64,000 nt of DNA from Owenia fusiformis (Eukaryota; Annelida; Polychaeta; Sabellida; Oweniidae): NCBI GenBank assembly GCA_903813345.2, contig CAIIXF020000269.1, positions 29,694 through 93,693 on the forward strand. The letters are read 5' to 3'. The position numbers and the translations under genes are program-made. The notes under the pieces were generated by a model that did no database searches, was not told where the DNA came from, and saw only the letters and a program-made list of their open reading frames with translations. Of the stretch, positions 27,101 to 42,835 are shown one piece after another (within the stretch, counting starts at the first letter, position 1; every line of letters starts with the position of its first letter).

Positions 27101-30100
27101 GTACGAAATAAATTTTTCTTTCTAAAATTGAAATTAATGGTATAAAATGATGTTATAGTTCAAGTTGAACAGAGTGGTGATGTCTCGTGTCATCTCGGGA
27201 TGACACGTCGCCGGACGAGACACTCTTAGGATGAGATCCTCCTCGGATGAGCGGTACGAAATAAATTTTTCTTTCTAAAATTGAAATTAATGGTATAAAA
27301 TGATGTTATAGTTCAAGTTGAACAGAGTGGTGATGTCTCGTGTCATCTCGGGATGACACGTCGCCGGACGAGACACTCTTAGGATGAGATCCTCCTCGGA
27401 TGAGCGGTACGAAATAAATTTTTCTTTCTAAAATTGAAATTAATGGTATAAAATGATGTTATAGTTCAAGTTGAACAGAGTGGTGATGTCTCGTGTCATC
27501 TCGGGATGACACGTCGCCGGACGAGACACTCTTAGGATGAGATCCTCCTCGGATGAGCGGTACGAAATAAATTTTTCTTTCTAAAATTGAAATTAATGGT
27601 ATAAAATGATGTTATAGTTCAAGTTGAACAGAGTGGTGATGTCTCGTGTCATCTCGGGATGACACGTCGCCGGACGAGACACTCTTAGGATGAGATCCTC
27701 CTCGGATGAGCGGTACGAAATAAATTTTTCTTTCTAAAATTGAAATTAATGGTATAAAATGATGTTATAGTTCAAGTTGAACAGAGTGGTGATGTCTCGT
27801 GTCATCTCGGGATGACACGTCGCCGGACGAGACACTCTTAGGATGAGATCCTCCTCGGATGAGCGGTACGAAATAAATTTTTCTTTCTAAAATTGAAATT
27901 AATGGTATAAAATGATGTTATAGTTCAAGTTGAACAGAGTGGTGATGTCTCGTGTCATCTCGGGATGACACGTCGCCGGACGAGACACTCTTAGGATGAG
28001 ATCCTCCTCGGATGAGCGGTACGAAATAAATTTTTCTTTCTAAAATTGAAATTAATGGTATAAAATGATGTTATAGTTCAAGTTGAACAGAGTGGTGATG
28101 TCTCGTGTCATCTCGGGATGACACGTCGCCGGACGAGACACTCTTAGGATGAGATCCTCCTCGGATGAGCGGTACGAAATAAATTTTTCTTTCTAAAATT
28201 GAAATTAATGGTATAAAATGATGTTATAGTTCAAGTTGAACAGAGTGGTGATGTCTCGTGTCATCTCGGGATGACACGTCGCCGGACGAGACACTCTTAG
28301 GATGAGATCCTCCTCGGATGAGCGGTACGAAATAAATTTTTCTTTCTAAAATTGAAATTAATGGTATAAAATGATGTTATAGTTCAAGTTGAACAGAGTG
28401 GTGATGTCTCGTGTCATCTCGGGATGACACGTCGCCGGACGAGACACTCTTAGGATGAGATCCTCCTCGGATGAGCGGTACGAAATAAATTTTTCTTTCT
28501 AAAATTGAAATTAATGGTATAAAATGATGTTATAGTTCAAGTTGAACAGAGTGGTGATGTCTCGTGTCATCTCGGGATGACACGTCGCCGGACGAGACAC
28601 TCTTAGGATGAGATCCTCCTCGGATGAGCGGTACGAAATAAATTTTTCTTTCTAAAATTGAAATTAATGGTATAAAATGATGTTATAGTTCAAGTTGAAC
28701 AGAGTGGTGATGTCTCGTGTCATCTCGGGATGACACGTCGCCGGACGAGACACTCTTAGGATGAGATCCTCCTCGGATGAGCGGTACGAAATAAATTTTT
28801 CTTTCTAAAATTGAAATTAATGGTATAAAATGATGTTATAGTTCAAGTTGAACAGAGTGGTGATGTCTCGTGTCATCTCGGGATGACACGTCGCCGGACG
28901 AGACACTCTTAGGATGAGATCCTCCTCGGATGAGCGGTACGAAATAAATTTTTCTTTCTAAAATTGAAATTAATGGTATAAAATGATGTTATAGTTCAAG
29001 TTGAACAGAGTGGTGATGTCTCGTGTCATCTCGGGATGACACGTCGCCGGACGAGACACTCTTAGGATGAGATCCTCCTCGGATGAGCGGTACGAAATAA
29101 ATTTTTCTTTCTAAAATTGAAATTAATGGTATAAAATGATGTTATAGTTCAAGTTGAACAGAGTGGTGATGTCTCGTGTCATCTCGGGATGACACGTCGC
29201 CGGACGAGACACTCTTAGGATGAGATCCTCCTCGGATGAGCGGTACGAAATAAATTTTTCTTTCTAAAATTGAAATTAATGGTATAAAATGATGTTATAG
29301 TTCAAGTTGAACAGAGTGGTGATGTCTCGTGTCATCTCGGGATGACACGTCGCCGGACGAGACACTCTTAGGATGAGATCCTCCTCGGATGAGCGGTACG
29401 AAATAAATTTTTCTTTCTAAAATTGAAATTAATGGTATAAAATGATGTTATAGTTCAAGTTGAACAGAGTGGTGATGTCTCGTGTCATCTCGGGATGACA
29501 CGTCGCCGGACGAGACACTCTTAGGATGAGATCCTCCTCGGATGAGCGGTACGAAATAAATTTTTCTTTCTAAAATTGAAATTAATGGTATAAAATGATG
29601 TTATAGTTCAAGTTGAACAGAGTGGTGATGTCTCGTGTCATCTCGGGATGACACGTCGCCGGACGAGACACTCTTAGGATGAGATCCTCCTCGGATGAGC
29701 GGTACGAAATAAATTTTTCTTTCTAAAATTGAAATTAATGGTATAAAATGATGTTATAGTTCAAGTTGAACAGAGTGGTGATGTCTCGTGTCATCTCGGG
29801 ATGACACGTCGCCGGACGAGACACTCTTAGGATGAGATCCTCCTCGGATGAGCGGTACGAAATAAATTTTTCTTTCTAAAATTGAAATTAATGGTATAAA
29901 ATGATGTTATAGTTCAAGTTGAACAGAGTGGTGATGTCTCGTGTCATCTCGGGATGACACGTCGCCGGACGAGACACTCTTAGGATGAGATCCTCCTCGG
30001 ATGAGCGGTACGAAATAAATTTTTCTTTCTAAAATTGAAATTAATGGTATAAAATGATGTTATAGTTCAAGTTGAACAGAGTGGTGATGTCTCGTGTCAT

Positions 30101-33100
30101 CTCGGGATGACACGTCGCCGGACGAGACACTCTTAGGATGAGATCCTCCTCGGATGAGCGGTACGAAATAAATTTTTCTTTCTAAAATTGAAATTAATGG
30201 TATAAAATGATGTTATAGTTCAAGTTGAACAGAGTGGTGATGTCTCGTGTCATCTCGGGATGACACGTCGCCGGACGAGACACTCTTAGGATGAGATCCT
30301 CCTCGGATGAGCGGTACGAAATAAATTTTTCTTTCTAAAATTGAAATTAATGGTATAAAATGATGTTATAGTTCAAGTTGAACAGAGTGGTGATGTCTCG
30401 TGTCATCTCGGGATGACACGTCGCCGGACGAGACACTCTTAGGATGAGATCCTCCTCGGATGAGCGGTACGAAATAAATTTTTCTTTCTAAAATTGAAAT
30501 TAATGGTATAAAATGATGTTATAGTTCAAGTTGAACAGAGTGGTGATGTCTCGTGTCATCTCGGGATGACACGTCGCCGGACGAGACACTCTTAGGATGA
30601 GATCCTCCTCGGATGAGCGGTACGAAATAAATTTTTCTTTCTAAAATTGAAATTAATGGTATAAAATGATGTTATAGTTCAAGTTGAACAGAGTGGTGAT
30701 GTCTCGTGTCATCTCGGGATGACACGTCGCCGGACGAGACACTCTTAGGATGAGATCCTCCTCGGATGAGCGGTACGAAATAAATTTTTCTTTCTAAAAT
30801 TGAAATTAATGGTATAAAATGATGTTATAGTTCAAGTTGAACAGAGTGGTGATGTCTCGTGTCATCTCGGGATGACACGTCGCCGGACGAGACACTCTTA
30901 GGATGAGATCCTCCTCGGATGAGCGGTACGAAATAAATTTTTCTTTCTAAAATTGAAATTAATGGTATAAAATGATGTTATAGTTCAAGTTGAACAGAGT
31001 GGTGATGTCTCGTGTCATCTCGGGATGACACGTCGCCGGACGAGACACTCTTAGGATGAGATCCTCCTCGGATGAGCGGTACGAAATAAATTTTTCTTTC
31101 TAAAATTGAAATTAATGGTATAAAATGATGTTATAGTTCAAGTTGAACAGAGTGGTGATGTCTCGTGTCATCTCGGGATGACACGTCGCCGGACGAGACA
31201 CTCTTAGGATGAGATCCTCCTCGGATGAGCGGTACGAAATAAATTTTTCTTTCTAAAATTGAAATTAATGGTATAAAATGATGTTATAGTTCAAGTTGAA
31301 CAGAGTGGTGATGTCTCGTGTCATCTCGGGATGACACGTCGCCGGACGAGACACTCTTAGGATGAGATCCTCCTCGGATGAGCGGTACGAAATAAATTTT
31401 TCTTTCTAAAATTGAAATTAATGGTATAAAATGATGTTATAGTTCAAGTTGAACAGAGTGGTGATGTCTCGTGTCATCTCGGGATGACACGTCGCCGGAC
31501 GAGACACTCTTAGGATGAGATCCTCCTCGGATGAGCGGTACGAAATAAATTTTTCTTTCTAAAATTGAAATTAATGGTATAAAATGATGTTATAGTTCAA
31601 GTTGAACAGAGTGGTGATGTCTCGTGTCATCTCGGGATGACACGTCGCCGGACGAGACACTCTTAGGATGAGATCCTCCTCGGATGAGCGGTACGAAATA
31701 AATTTTTCTTTCTAAAATTGAAATTAATGGTATAAAATGATGTTATAGTTCAAGTTGAACAGAGTGGTGATGTCTCGTGTCATCTCGGGATGACACGTCG
31801 CCGGACGAGACACTCTTAGGATGAGATCCTCCTCGGATGAGCGGTACGAAATAAATTTTTCTTTCTAAAATTGAAATTAATGGTATAAAATGATGTTATA
31901 GTTCAAGTTGAACAGAGTGGTGATGTCTCGTGTCATCTCGGGATGACACGTCGCCGGACGAGACACTCTTAGGATGAGATCCTCCTCGGATGAGCGGTAC
32001 GAAATAAATTTTTCTTTCTAAAATTGAAATTAATGGTATAAAATGATGTTATAGTTCAAGTTGAACAGAGTGGTGATGTCTCGTGTCATCTCGGGATGAC
32101 ACGTCGCCGGACGAGACACTCTTAGGATGAGATCCTCCTCGGATGAGCGGTACGAAATAAATTTTTCTTTCTAAAATTGAAATTAATGGTATAAAATGAT
32201 GTTATAGTTCAAGTTGAACAGAGTGGTGATGTCTCGTGTCATCTCGGGATGACACGTCGCCGGACGAGACACTCTTAGGATGAGATCCTCCTCGGATGAG
32301 CGGTACGAAATAAATTTTTCTTTCTAAAATTGAAATTAATGGTATAAAATGATGTTATAGTTCAAGTTGAACAGAGTGGTGATGTCTCGTGTCATCTCGG
32401 GATGACACGTCGCCGGACGAGACACTCTTAGGATGAGATCCTCCTCGGATGAGCGGTACGAAATAAATTTTTCTTTCTAAAATTGAAATTAATGGTATAA
32501 AATGATGTTATAGTTCAAGTTGAACAGAGTGGTGATGTCTCGTGTCATCTCGGGATGACACGTCGCCGGACGAGACACTCTTAGGATGAGATCCTCCTCG
32601 GATGAGCGGTACGAAATAAATTTTTCTTTCTAAAATTGAAATTAATGGTATAAAATGATGTTATAGTTCAAGTTGAACAGAGTGGTGATGTCTCGTGTCA
32701 TCTCGGGATGACACGTCGCCGGACGAGACACTCTTAGGATGAGATCCTCCTCGGATGAGCGGTACGAAATAAATTTTTCTTTCTAAAATTGAAATTAATG
32801 GTATAAAATGATGTTATAGTTCAAGTTGAACAGAGTGGTGATGTCTCGTGTCATCTCGGGATGACACGTCGCCGGACGAGACACTCTTAGGATGAGATCC
32901 TCCTCGGATGAGCGGTACGAAATAAATTTTTCTTTCTAAAATTGAAATTAATGGTATAAAATGATGTTATAGTTCAAGTTGAACAGAGTGGTGATGTCTC
33001 GTGTCATCTCGGGATGACACGTCGCCGGACGAGACACTCTTAGGATGAGATCCTCCTCGGATGAGCGGTACGAAATAAATTTTTCTTTCTAAAATTGAAA

Positions 33101-36100
33101 TTAATGGTATAAAATGATGTTATAGTTCAAGTTGAACAGAGTGGTGATGTCTCGTGTCATCTCGGGATGACACGTCGCCGGACGAGACACTCTTAGGATG
33201 AGATCCTCCTCGGATGAGCGGTACGAAATAAATTTTTCTTTCTAAAATTGAAATTAATGGTATAAAATGATGTTATAGTTCAAGTTGAACAGAGTGGTGA
33301 TGTCTCGTGTCATCTCGGGATGACACGTCGCCGGACGAGACACTCTTAGGATGAGATCCTCCTCGGATGAGCGGTACGAAATAAATTTTTCTTTCTAAAA
33401 TTGAAATTAATGGTATAAAATGATGTTATAGTTCAAGTTGAACAGAGTGGTGATGTCTCGTGTCATCTCGGGATGACACGTCGCCGGACGAGACACTCTT
33501 AGGATGAGATCCTCCTCGGATGAGCGGTACGAAATAAATTTTCTTTCTAAAATTGAAATTAATGGTATAAAATGATGTTATAGTTCAAGTTGAACAGAGT
33601 GGTGATGTCTCGTGTCATCTCGGGATGACACGTCGCCGGACGAGACACTCTTAGGATGAGATCCTCCTCGGATGAGCGGTACGAAATAAATTTTTCTTTC
33701 TAAAATTGAAATTAATGGTATAAAATGATGTTATAGTTCAAGTTGAACAGAGTGGTGATGTCTCGTGTCATCTCGGGATGACACGTCGCCGGACGAGACA
33801 CTCTTAGGATGAGATCCTCCTCGGATGAGCGGTACGAAATAAATTTTTCTTTCTAAAATTGAAATTAATGGTATAAAATGATGTTATAGTTCAAGTTGAA
33901 CAGAGTGGTGATGTCTCGTGTCATCTCGGGATGACACGTCGCCGGACGAGACACTCTTAGGATGAGATCCTCCTCGGATGAGCGGTACGAAATAAATTTT
34001 TCTTTCTAAAATTGAAATTAATGGTATAAAATGATGTTATAGTTCAAGTTGAACAGAGTGGTGATGTCTCGTGTCATCTCGGGATGACACGTCGCCGGAC
34101 GAGACACTCTTAGGATGAGATCCTCCTCGGATGAGCGGTACGAAATAAATTTTTCTTTCTAAAATTGAAATTAATGGTATAAAATGATGTTATAGTTCAA
34201 GTTGAACAGAGTGGTGATGTCTCGTGTCATCTCGGGATGACACGTCGCCGGACGAGACACTCTTAGGATGAGATCCTCCTCGGATGAGCGGTACGAAATA
34301 AATTTTTCTTTCTAAAATTGAAATTAATGGTATAAAATGATGTTATAGTTCAAGTTGAACAGAGTGGTGATGTCTCGTGTCATCTCGGGATGACACGTCG
34401 CCGGACGAGACACTCTTAGGATGAGATCCTCCTCGGATGAGCGGTACGAAATAAATTTTTCTTTCTAAAATTGAAATTAATGGTATAAAATGATGTTATA
34501 GTTCAAGTTGAACAGAGTGGTGATGTCTCGTGTCATCTCGGGATGACACGTCGCCGGACGAGACACTCTTAGGATGAGATCCTCCTCGGATGAGCGGTAC
34601 GAAATAAATTTTTCTTTCTAAAATTGAAATTAATGGTATAAAATGATGTTATAGTTCAAGTTGAACAGAGTGGTGATGTCTCGTGTCATCTCGGGATGAC
34701 ACGTCGCCGGACGAGACACTCTTAGGATGAGATCCTCCTCGGATGAGCGGTACGAAATAAATTTTTCTTTCTAAAATTGAAATTAATGGTATAAAATGAT
34801 GTTATAGTTCAAGTTGAACAGAGTGGTGATGTCTCGTGTCATCTCGGGATGACACGTCGCCGGACGAGACACTCTTAGGATGAGATCCTCCTCGGATGAG
34901 CGGTACGAAATAAATTTTTCTTTCTAAAATTGAAATTAATGGTATAAAATGATGTTATAGTTCAAGTTGAACAGAGTGGTGATGTCTCGTGTCATCTCGG
35001 GATGACACGTCGCCGGACGAGACACTCTTAGGATGAGATCCTCCTCGGATGAGCGGTACGAAATAAATTTTCTTTCTAAAATTGAAATTAATGGTATAAA
35101 ATGATGTTATAGTTCAAGTTGAACAGAGTGGTGATGTCTCGTGTCATCTCGGGATGACACGTCGCCGGACGAGACACTCTTAGGATGAGATCCTCCTCGG
35201 ATGAGCGGTACGAAATAAATTTTTCTTTCTAAAATTGAAATTAATGGTATAAAATGATGTTATAGTTCAAGTTGAACAGAGTGGTGATGTCTCGTGTCAT
35301 CTCGGGATGACACGTCGCCGGACGAGACACTCTTAGGATGAGATCCTCCTCGGATGAGCGGTACGAAATAAATTTTTCTTTCTAAAATTGAAATTAATGG
35401 TATAAAATGATGTTATAGTTCAAGTTGAACAGAGTGGTGATGTCTCGTGTCATCTCGGGATGACACGTCGCCGGACGAGACACTCTTAGGATGAGATCCT
35501 CCTCGGATGAGCGGTACGAAATAAATTTTTCTTTCTAAAATTGAAATTAATGGTATAAAATGATGTTATAGTTCAAGTTGAACAGAGTGGTGATGTCTCG
35601 TGTCATCTCGGGATGACACGTCGCCGGACGAGACACTCTTAGGATGAGATCCTCCTCGGATGAGCGGTACGAAATAAATTTTTCTTTCTAAAATTGAAAT
35701 TAATGGTATAAAATGATGTTATAGTTCAAGTTGAACAGAGTGGTGATGTCTCGTGTCATCTCGGGATGACACGTCGCCGGACGAGACACTCTTAGGATGA
35801 GATCCTCCTCGGATGAGCGGTACGAAATAAATTTTTCTTTCTAAAATTGAAATTAATGGTATAAAATGATGTTATAGTTCAAGTTGAACAGAGTGGTGAT
35901 GTCTCGTGTCATCTCGGGATGACACGTCGCCGGACGAGACACTCTTAGGATGAGATCCTCCTCGGATGAGCGGTACGAAATAAATTTTTCTTTCTAAAAT
36001 TGAAATTAATGGTATAAAATGATGTTATAGTTCAAGTTGAACAGAGTGGTGATGTCTCGTGTCATCTCGGGATGACACGTCGCCGGACGAGACACTCTTA

Positions 36101-39100
36101 GGATGAGATCCTCCTCGGATGAGCGGTACGAAATAAATTTTTCTTTCTAAAATTGAAATTAATGGTATAAAATGATGTTATAGTTCAAGTTGAACAGAGT
36201 GGTGATGTCTCGTGTCATCTCGGGATGACACGTCGCCGGACGAGACACTCTTAGGATGAGATCCTCCTCGGATGAGCGGTACGAAATAAATTTTTCTTTC
36301 TAAAATTGAAATTAATGGTATAAAATGATGTTATAGTTCAAGTTGAACAGAGTGGTGATGTCTCGTGTCATCTCGGGATGACACGTCGCCGGACGAGACA
36401 CTCTTAGGATGAGATCCTCCTCGGATGAGCGGTACGAAATAAATTTTTCTTTCTAAAATTGAAATTAATGGTATAAAATGATGTTATAGTTCAAGTTGAA
36501 CAGAGTGGTGATGTCTCGTGTCATCTCGGGATGACACGTCGCCGGACGAGACACTCTTAGGATGAGATCCTCCTCGGATGAGCGGTACGAAATAAATTTT
36601 TCTTTCTAAAATTGAAATTAATGGTATAAAATGATGTTATAGTTCAAGTTGAACAGAGTGGTGATGTCTCGTGTCATCTCGGGATGACACGTCGCCGGAC
36701 GAGACACTCTTAGGATGAGATCCTCCTCGGATGAGCGGTACGAAATAAATTTTTCTTTCTAAAATTGAAATTAATGGTATAAAATGATGTTATAGTTCAA
36801 GTTGAACAGAGTGGTGATGTCTCGTGTCATCTCGGGATGACACGTCGCCGGACGAGACACTCTTAGGATGAGATCCTCCTCGGATGAGCGGTACGAAATA
36901 AATTTTCTTTCTAAAATTGAAATTAATGGTATAAAATGATGTTATAGTTCAAGTTGAACAGAGTGGTGATGTCTCGTGTCATCTCGGGATGACACGTCGC
37001 CGGACGAGACACTCTTAGGATGAGATCCTCCTCGGATGAGCGGTACGAAATAAATTTTTCTTTCTAAAATTGAAATTAATGGTATAAAATGATGTTATAG
37101 TTCAAGTTGAACAGAGTGGTGATGTCTCGTGTCATCTCGGGATGACACGTCGCCGGACGAGACACTCTTAGGATGAGATCCTCCTCGGATGAGCGGTACG
37201 AAATAAATTTTTCTTTCTAAAATTGAAATTAATGGTATAAAATGATGTTATAGTTCAAGTTGAACAGAGTGGTGATGTCTCGTGTCATCTCGGGATGACA
37301 CGTCGCCGGACGAGACACTCTTAGGATGAGATCCTCCTCGGATGAGCGGTACGAAATAAATTTTTCTTTCTAAAATTGAAATTAATGGTATAAAATGATG
37401 TTATAGTTCAAGTTGAACAGAGTGGTGATGTCTCGTGTCATCTCGGGATGACACGTCGCCGGACGAGACACTCTTAGGATGAGATCCTCCTCGGATGAGC
37501 GGTACGAAATAAATTTTTCTTTCTAAAATTGAAATTAATGGTATAAAATGATGTTATAGTTCAAGTTGAACAGAGTGGTGATGTCTCGTGTCATCTCGGG
37601 ATGACACGTCGCCGGACGAGACACTCTTAGGATGAGATCCTCCTCGGATGAGCGGTACGAAATAAATTTTTCTTTCTAAAATTGAAATTAATGGTATAAA
37701 ATGATGTTATAGTTCAAGTTGAACAGAGTGGTGATGTCTCGTGTCATCTCGGGATGACACGTCGCCGGACGAGACACTCTTAGGATGAGATCCTCCTCGG
37801 ATGAGCGGTACGAAATAAATTTTTCTTTCTAAAATTGAAATTAATGGTATAAAATGATGTTATAGTTCAAGTTGAACAGAGTGGTGATGTCTCGTGTCAT
37901 CTCGGGATGACACGTCGCCGGACGAGACACTCTTAGGATGAGATCCTCCTCGGATGAGCGGTACGAAATAAATTTTTCTTTCTAAAATTGAAATTAATGG
38001 TATAAAATGATGTTATAGTTCAAGTTGAACAGAGTGGTGATGTCTCGTGTCATCTCGGGATGACACGTCGCCGGACGAGACACTCTTAGGATGAGATCCT
38101 CCTCGGATGAGCGGTACGAAATAAATTTTTCTTTCTAAAATTGAAATTAATGGTATAAAATGATGTTATAGTTCAAGTTGAACAGAGTGGTGATGTCTCG
38201 TGTCATCTCGGGATGACACGTCGCCGGACGAGACACTCTTAGGATGAGATCCTCCTCGGATGAGCGGTACGAAATAAATTTTTCTTTCTAAAATTGAAAT
38301 TAATGGTATAAAATGATGTTATAGTTCAAGTTGAACAGAGTGGTGATGTCTCGTGTCATCTCGGGATGACACGTCGCCGGACGAGACACTCTTAGGATGA
38401 GATCCTCCTCGGATGAGCGGTACGAAATAAATTTTTCTTTCTAAAATTGAAATTAATGGTATAAAATGATGTTATAGTTCAAGTTGAACAGAGTGGTGAT
38501 GTCTCGTGTCATCTCGGGATGACACGTCGCCGGACGAGACACTCTTAGGATGAGATCCTCCTCGGATGAGCGGTACGAAATAAATTTTTCTTTCTAAAAT
38601 TGAAATTAATGGTATAAAATGATGTTATAGTTCAAGTTGAACAGAGTGGTGATGTCTCGTGTCATCTCGGGATGACACGTCGCCGGACGAGACACTCTTA
38701 GGATGAGATCCTCCTCGGATGAGCGGTACGAAATAAATTTTCTTTCTAAAATTGAAATTAATGGTATAAAATGATGTTATAGTTCAAGTTGAACAGAGTG
38801 GTGATGTCTCGTGTCATCTCGGGATGACACGTCGCCGGACGAGACACTCTTAGGATGAGATCCTCCTCGGATGAGCGGTACGAAATAAATTTTTCTTTCT
38901 AAAATTGAAATTAATGGTATAAAATGATGTTATAGTTCAAGTTGAACAGAGTGGTGATGTCTCGTGTCATCTCGGGATGACACGTCGCCGGACGAGACAC
39001 TCTTAGGATGAGATCCTCCTCGGATGAGCGGTACGAAATAAATTTTTCTTTCTAAAATTGAAATTAATGGTATAAAATGATGTTATAGTTCAAGTTGAAC

Positions 39101-42100
39101 AGAGTGGTGATGTCTCGTGTCATCTCGGGATGACACGTCGCCGGACGAGACACTCTTAGGATGAGATCCTCCTCGGATGAGCGGTACGAAATAAATTTTT
39201 CTTTCTAAAATTGAAATTAATGGTATAAAATGATGTTATAGTTCAAGTTGAACAGAGTGGTGATGTCTCGTGTCATCTCGGGATGACACGTCGCCGGACG
39301 AGACACTCTTAGGATGAGATCCTCCTCGGATGAGCGGTACGAAATAAATTTTTCTTTCTAAAATTGAAATTAATGGTATAAAATGATGTTATAGTTCAAG
39401 TTGAACAGAGTGGTGATGTCTCGTGTCATCTCGGGATGACACGTCGCCGGACGAGACACTCTTAGGATGAGATCCTCCTCGGATGAGCGGTACGAAATAA
39501 ATTTTTCTTTCTAAAATTGAAATTAATGGTATAAAATGATGTTATAGTTCAAGTTGAACAGAGTGGTGATGTCTCGTGTCATCTCGGGATGACACGTCGC
39601 CGGACGAGACACTCTTAGGATGAGATCCTCCTCGGATGAGCGGTACGAAATAAATTTTTCTTTCTAAAATTGAAATTAATGGTATAAAATGATGTTATAG
39701 TTCAAGTTGAACAGAGTGGTGATGTCTCGTGTCATCTCGGGATGACACGTCGCCGGACGAGACACTCTTAGGATGAGATCCTCCTCGGATGAGCGGTACG
39801 AAATAAATTTTTCTTTCTAAAATTGAAATTAATGGTATAAAATGATGTTATAGTTCAAGTTGAACAGAGTGGTGATGTCTCGTGTCATCTCGGGATGACA
39901 CGTCGCCGGACGAGACACTCTTAGGATGAGATCCTCCTCGGATGAGCGGTACGAAATAAATTTTTCTTTCTAAAATTGAAATTAATGGTATAAAATGATG
40001 TTATAGTTCAAGTTGAACAGAGTGGTGATGTCTCGTGTCATCTCGGGATGACACGTCGCCGGACGAGACACTCTTAGGATGAGATCCTCCTCGGATGAGC
40101 GGTACGAAATAAATTTTTCTTTCTAAAATTGAAATTAATGGTATAAAATGATGTTATAGTTCAAGTTGAACAGAGTGGTGATGTCTCGTGTCATCTCGGG
40201 ATGACACGTCGCCGGACGAGACACTCTTAGGATGAGATCCTCCTCGGATGAGCGGTACGAAATAAATTTTCTTTCTAAAATTGAAATTAATGGTATAAAA
40301 TGATGTTATAGTTCAAGTTGAACAGAGTGGTGATGTCTCGTGTCATCTCGGGATGACACGTCGCCGGACGAGACACTCTTAGGATGAGATCCTCCTCGGA
40401 TGAGCGGTACGAAATAAATTTTTCTTTCTAAAATTGAAATTAATGGTATAAAATGATGTTATAGTTCAAGTTGAACAGAGTGGTGATGTCTCGTGTCATC
40501 TCGGGATGACACGTCGCCGGACGAGACACTCTTAGGATGAGATCCTCCTCGGATGAGCGGTACGAAATAAATTTTTCTTTCTAAAATTGAAATTAATGGT
40601 ATAAAATGATGTTATAGTTCAAGTTGAACAGAGTGGTGATGTCTCGTGTCATCTCGGGATGACACGTCGCCGGACGAGACACTCTTAGGATGAGATCCTC
40701 CTCGGATGAGCGGTACGAAATAAATTTTTCTTTCTAAAATTGAAATTAATGGTATAAAATGATGTTATAGTTCAAGTTGAACAGAGTGGTGATGTCTCGT
40801 GTCATCTCGGGATGACACGTCGCCGGACGAGACACTCTTAGGATGAGATCCTCCTCGGATGAGCGGTACGAAATAAATTTTTCTTTCTAAAATTGAAATT
40901 AATGGTATAAAATGATGTTATAGTTCAAGTTGAACAGAGTGGTGATGTCTCGTGTCATCTCGGGATGACACGTCGCCGGACGAGACACTCTTAGGATGAG
41001 ATCCTCCTCGGATGAGCGGTACGAAATAAATTTTTCTTTCTAAAATTGAAATTAATGGTATAAAATGATGTTATAGTTCAAGTTGAACAGAGTGGTGATG
41101 TCTCGTGTCATCTCGGGATGACACGTCGCCGGACGAGACACTCTTAGGATGAGATCCTCCTCGGATGAGCGGTACGAAATAAATTTTTCTTTCTAAAATT
41201 GAAATTAATGGTATAAAATGATGTTATAGTTCAAGTTGAACAGAGTGGTGATGTCTCGTGTCATCTCGGGATGACACGTCGCCGGACGAGACACTCTTAG
41301 GATGAGATCCTCCTCGGATGAGCGGTACGAAATAAATTTTTCTTTCTAAAATTGAAATTAATGGTATAAAATGATGTTATAGTTCAAGTTGAACAGAGTG
41401 GTGATGTCTCGTGTCATCTCGGGATGACACGTCGCCGGACGAGACACTCTTAGGATGAGATCCTCCTCGGATGAGCGGTACGAAATAAATTTTTCTTTCT
41501 AAAATTGAAATTAATGGTATAAAATGATGTTATAGTTCAAGTTGAACAGAGTGGTGATGTCTCGTGTCATCTCGGGATGACACGTCGCCGGACGAGACAC
41601 TCTTAGGATGAGATCCTCCTCGGATGAGCGGTACGAAATAAATTTTTCTTTCTAAAATTGAAATTAATGGTATAAAATGATGTTATAGTTCAAGTTGAAC
41701 AGAGTGGTGATGTCTCGTGTCATCTCGGGATGACACGTCGCCGGACGAGACACTCTTAGGATGAGATCCTCCTCGGATGAGCGGTACGAAATAAATTTTT
41801 CTTTCTAAAATTGAAATTAATGGTATAAAATGATGTTATAGTTCAAGTTGAACAGAGTGGTGATGTCTCGTGTCATCTCGGGATGACACGTCGCCGGACG
41901 AGACACTCTTAGGATGAGATCCTCCTCGGATGAGCGGTACGAAATAAATTTTTCTTTCTAAAATTGAAATTAATGGTATAAAATGATGTTATAGTTCAAG
42001 TTGAACAGAGTGGTGATGTCTCGTGTCATCTCGGGATGACACGTCGCCGGACGAGACACTCTTAGGATGAGATCCTCCTCGGATGAGCGGTACGAAATAA

Positions 42101-42835
42101 ATTTTTCTTTCTAAAATTGAAATTAATGGTATAAAATGATGTTATAGTTCAAGTTGAACAGAGTGGTGATGTCTCGTGTCATCTCGGGATGACACGTCGC
42201 CGGACGAGACACTCTTAGGATGAGATCCTCCTCGGATGAGCGGTACGAAATAAATTTTTCTTTCTAAAATTGAAATTAATGGTATAAAATGATGTTATAG
42301 TTCAAGTTGAACAGAGTGGTGATGTCTCGTGTCATCTCGGGATGACACGTCGCCGGACGAGACACTCTTAGGATGAGATCCTCCTCGGATGAGCGGTACG
42401 AAATAAATTTTTCTTTCTAAAATTGAAATTAATGGTATAAAATGATGTTATAGTTCAAGTTGAACAGAGTGGTGATGTCTCGTGTCATCTCGGGATGACA
42501 CGTCGCCGGACGAGACACTCTTAGGATGAGATCCTCCTCGGATGAGCGGTACGAAATAAATTTTTCTTTCTAAAATTGAAATTAATGGTATAAAATGATG
42601 TTATAGTTCAAGTTGAACAGAGTGGTGATGTCTCGTGTCATCTCGGGATGACACGTCGCCGGACGAGACACTCTTAGGATGAGATCCTCCTCGGATGAGC
42701 GGTACGAAATAAATTTTTCTTTCTAAAATTGAAATTAATGGTATAAAATGATGTTATAGTTCAAGTTGAACAGAGTGGTGATGTCTCGTGTCATCTCGGG
42801 ATGACACGTCGCCGGACGAGACACTCTTAGGATGA

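Larger units (their letters stand above)
1..33507. repeat. Invariant block: 219 apparently identical monomers
   Basis: Every unit start up to 33,508 sits at 1 + 153k, so there is no net indel in 219 copies. Reading through the lines, which recur every 51 lines, showed no substitution. The block is uniform in both the AT-rich half and the hairpin half. Identity this complete over 33 kb means either very recent amplification or gene conversion, or a consensus flattened by read correction or graph traversal during assembly. The sequence alone cannot separate these. I see no gene, promoter, transposon or boundary in it. Confidence 0.95.
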
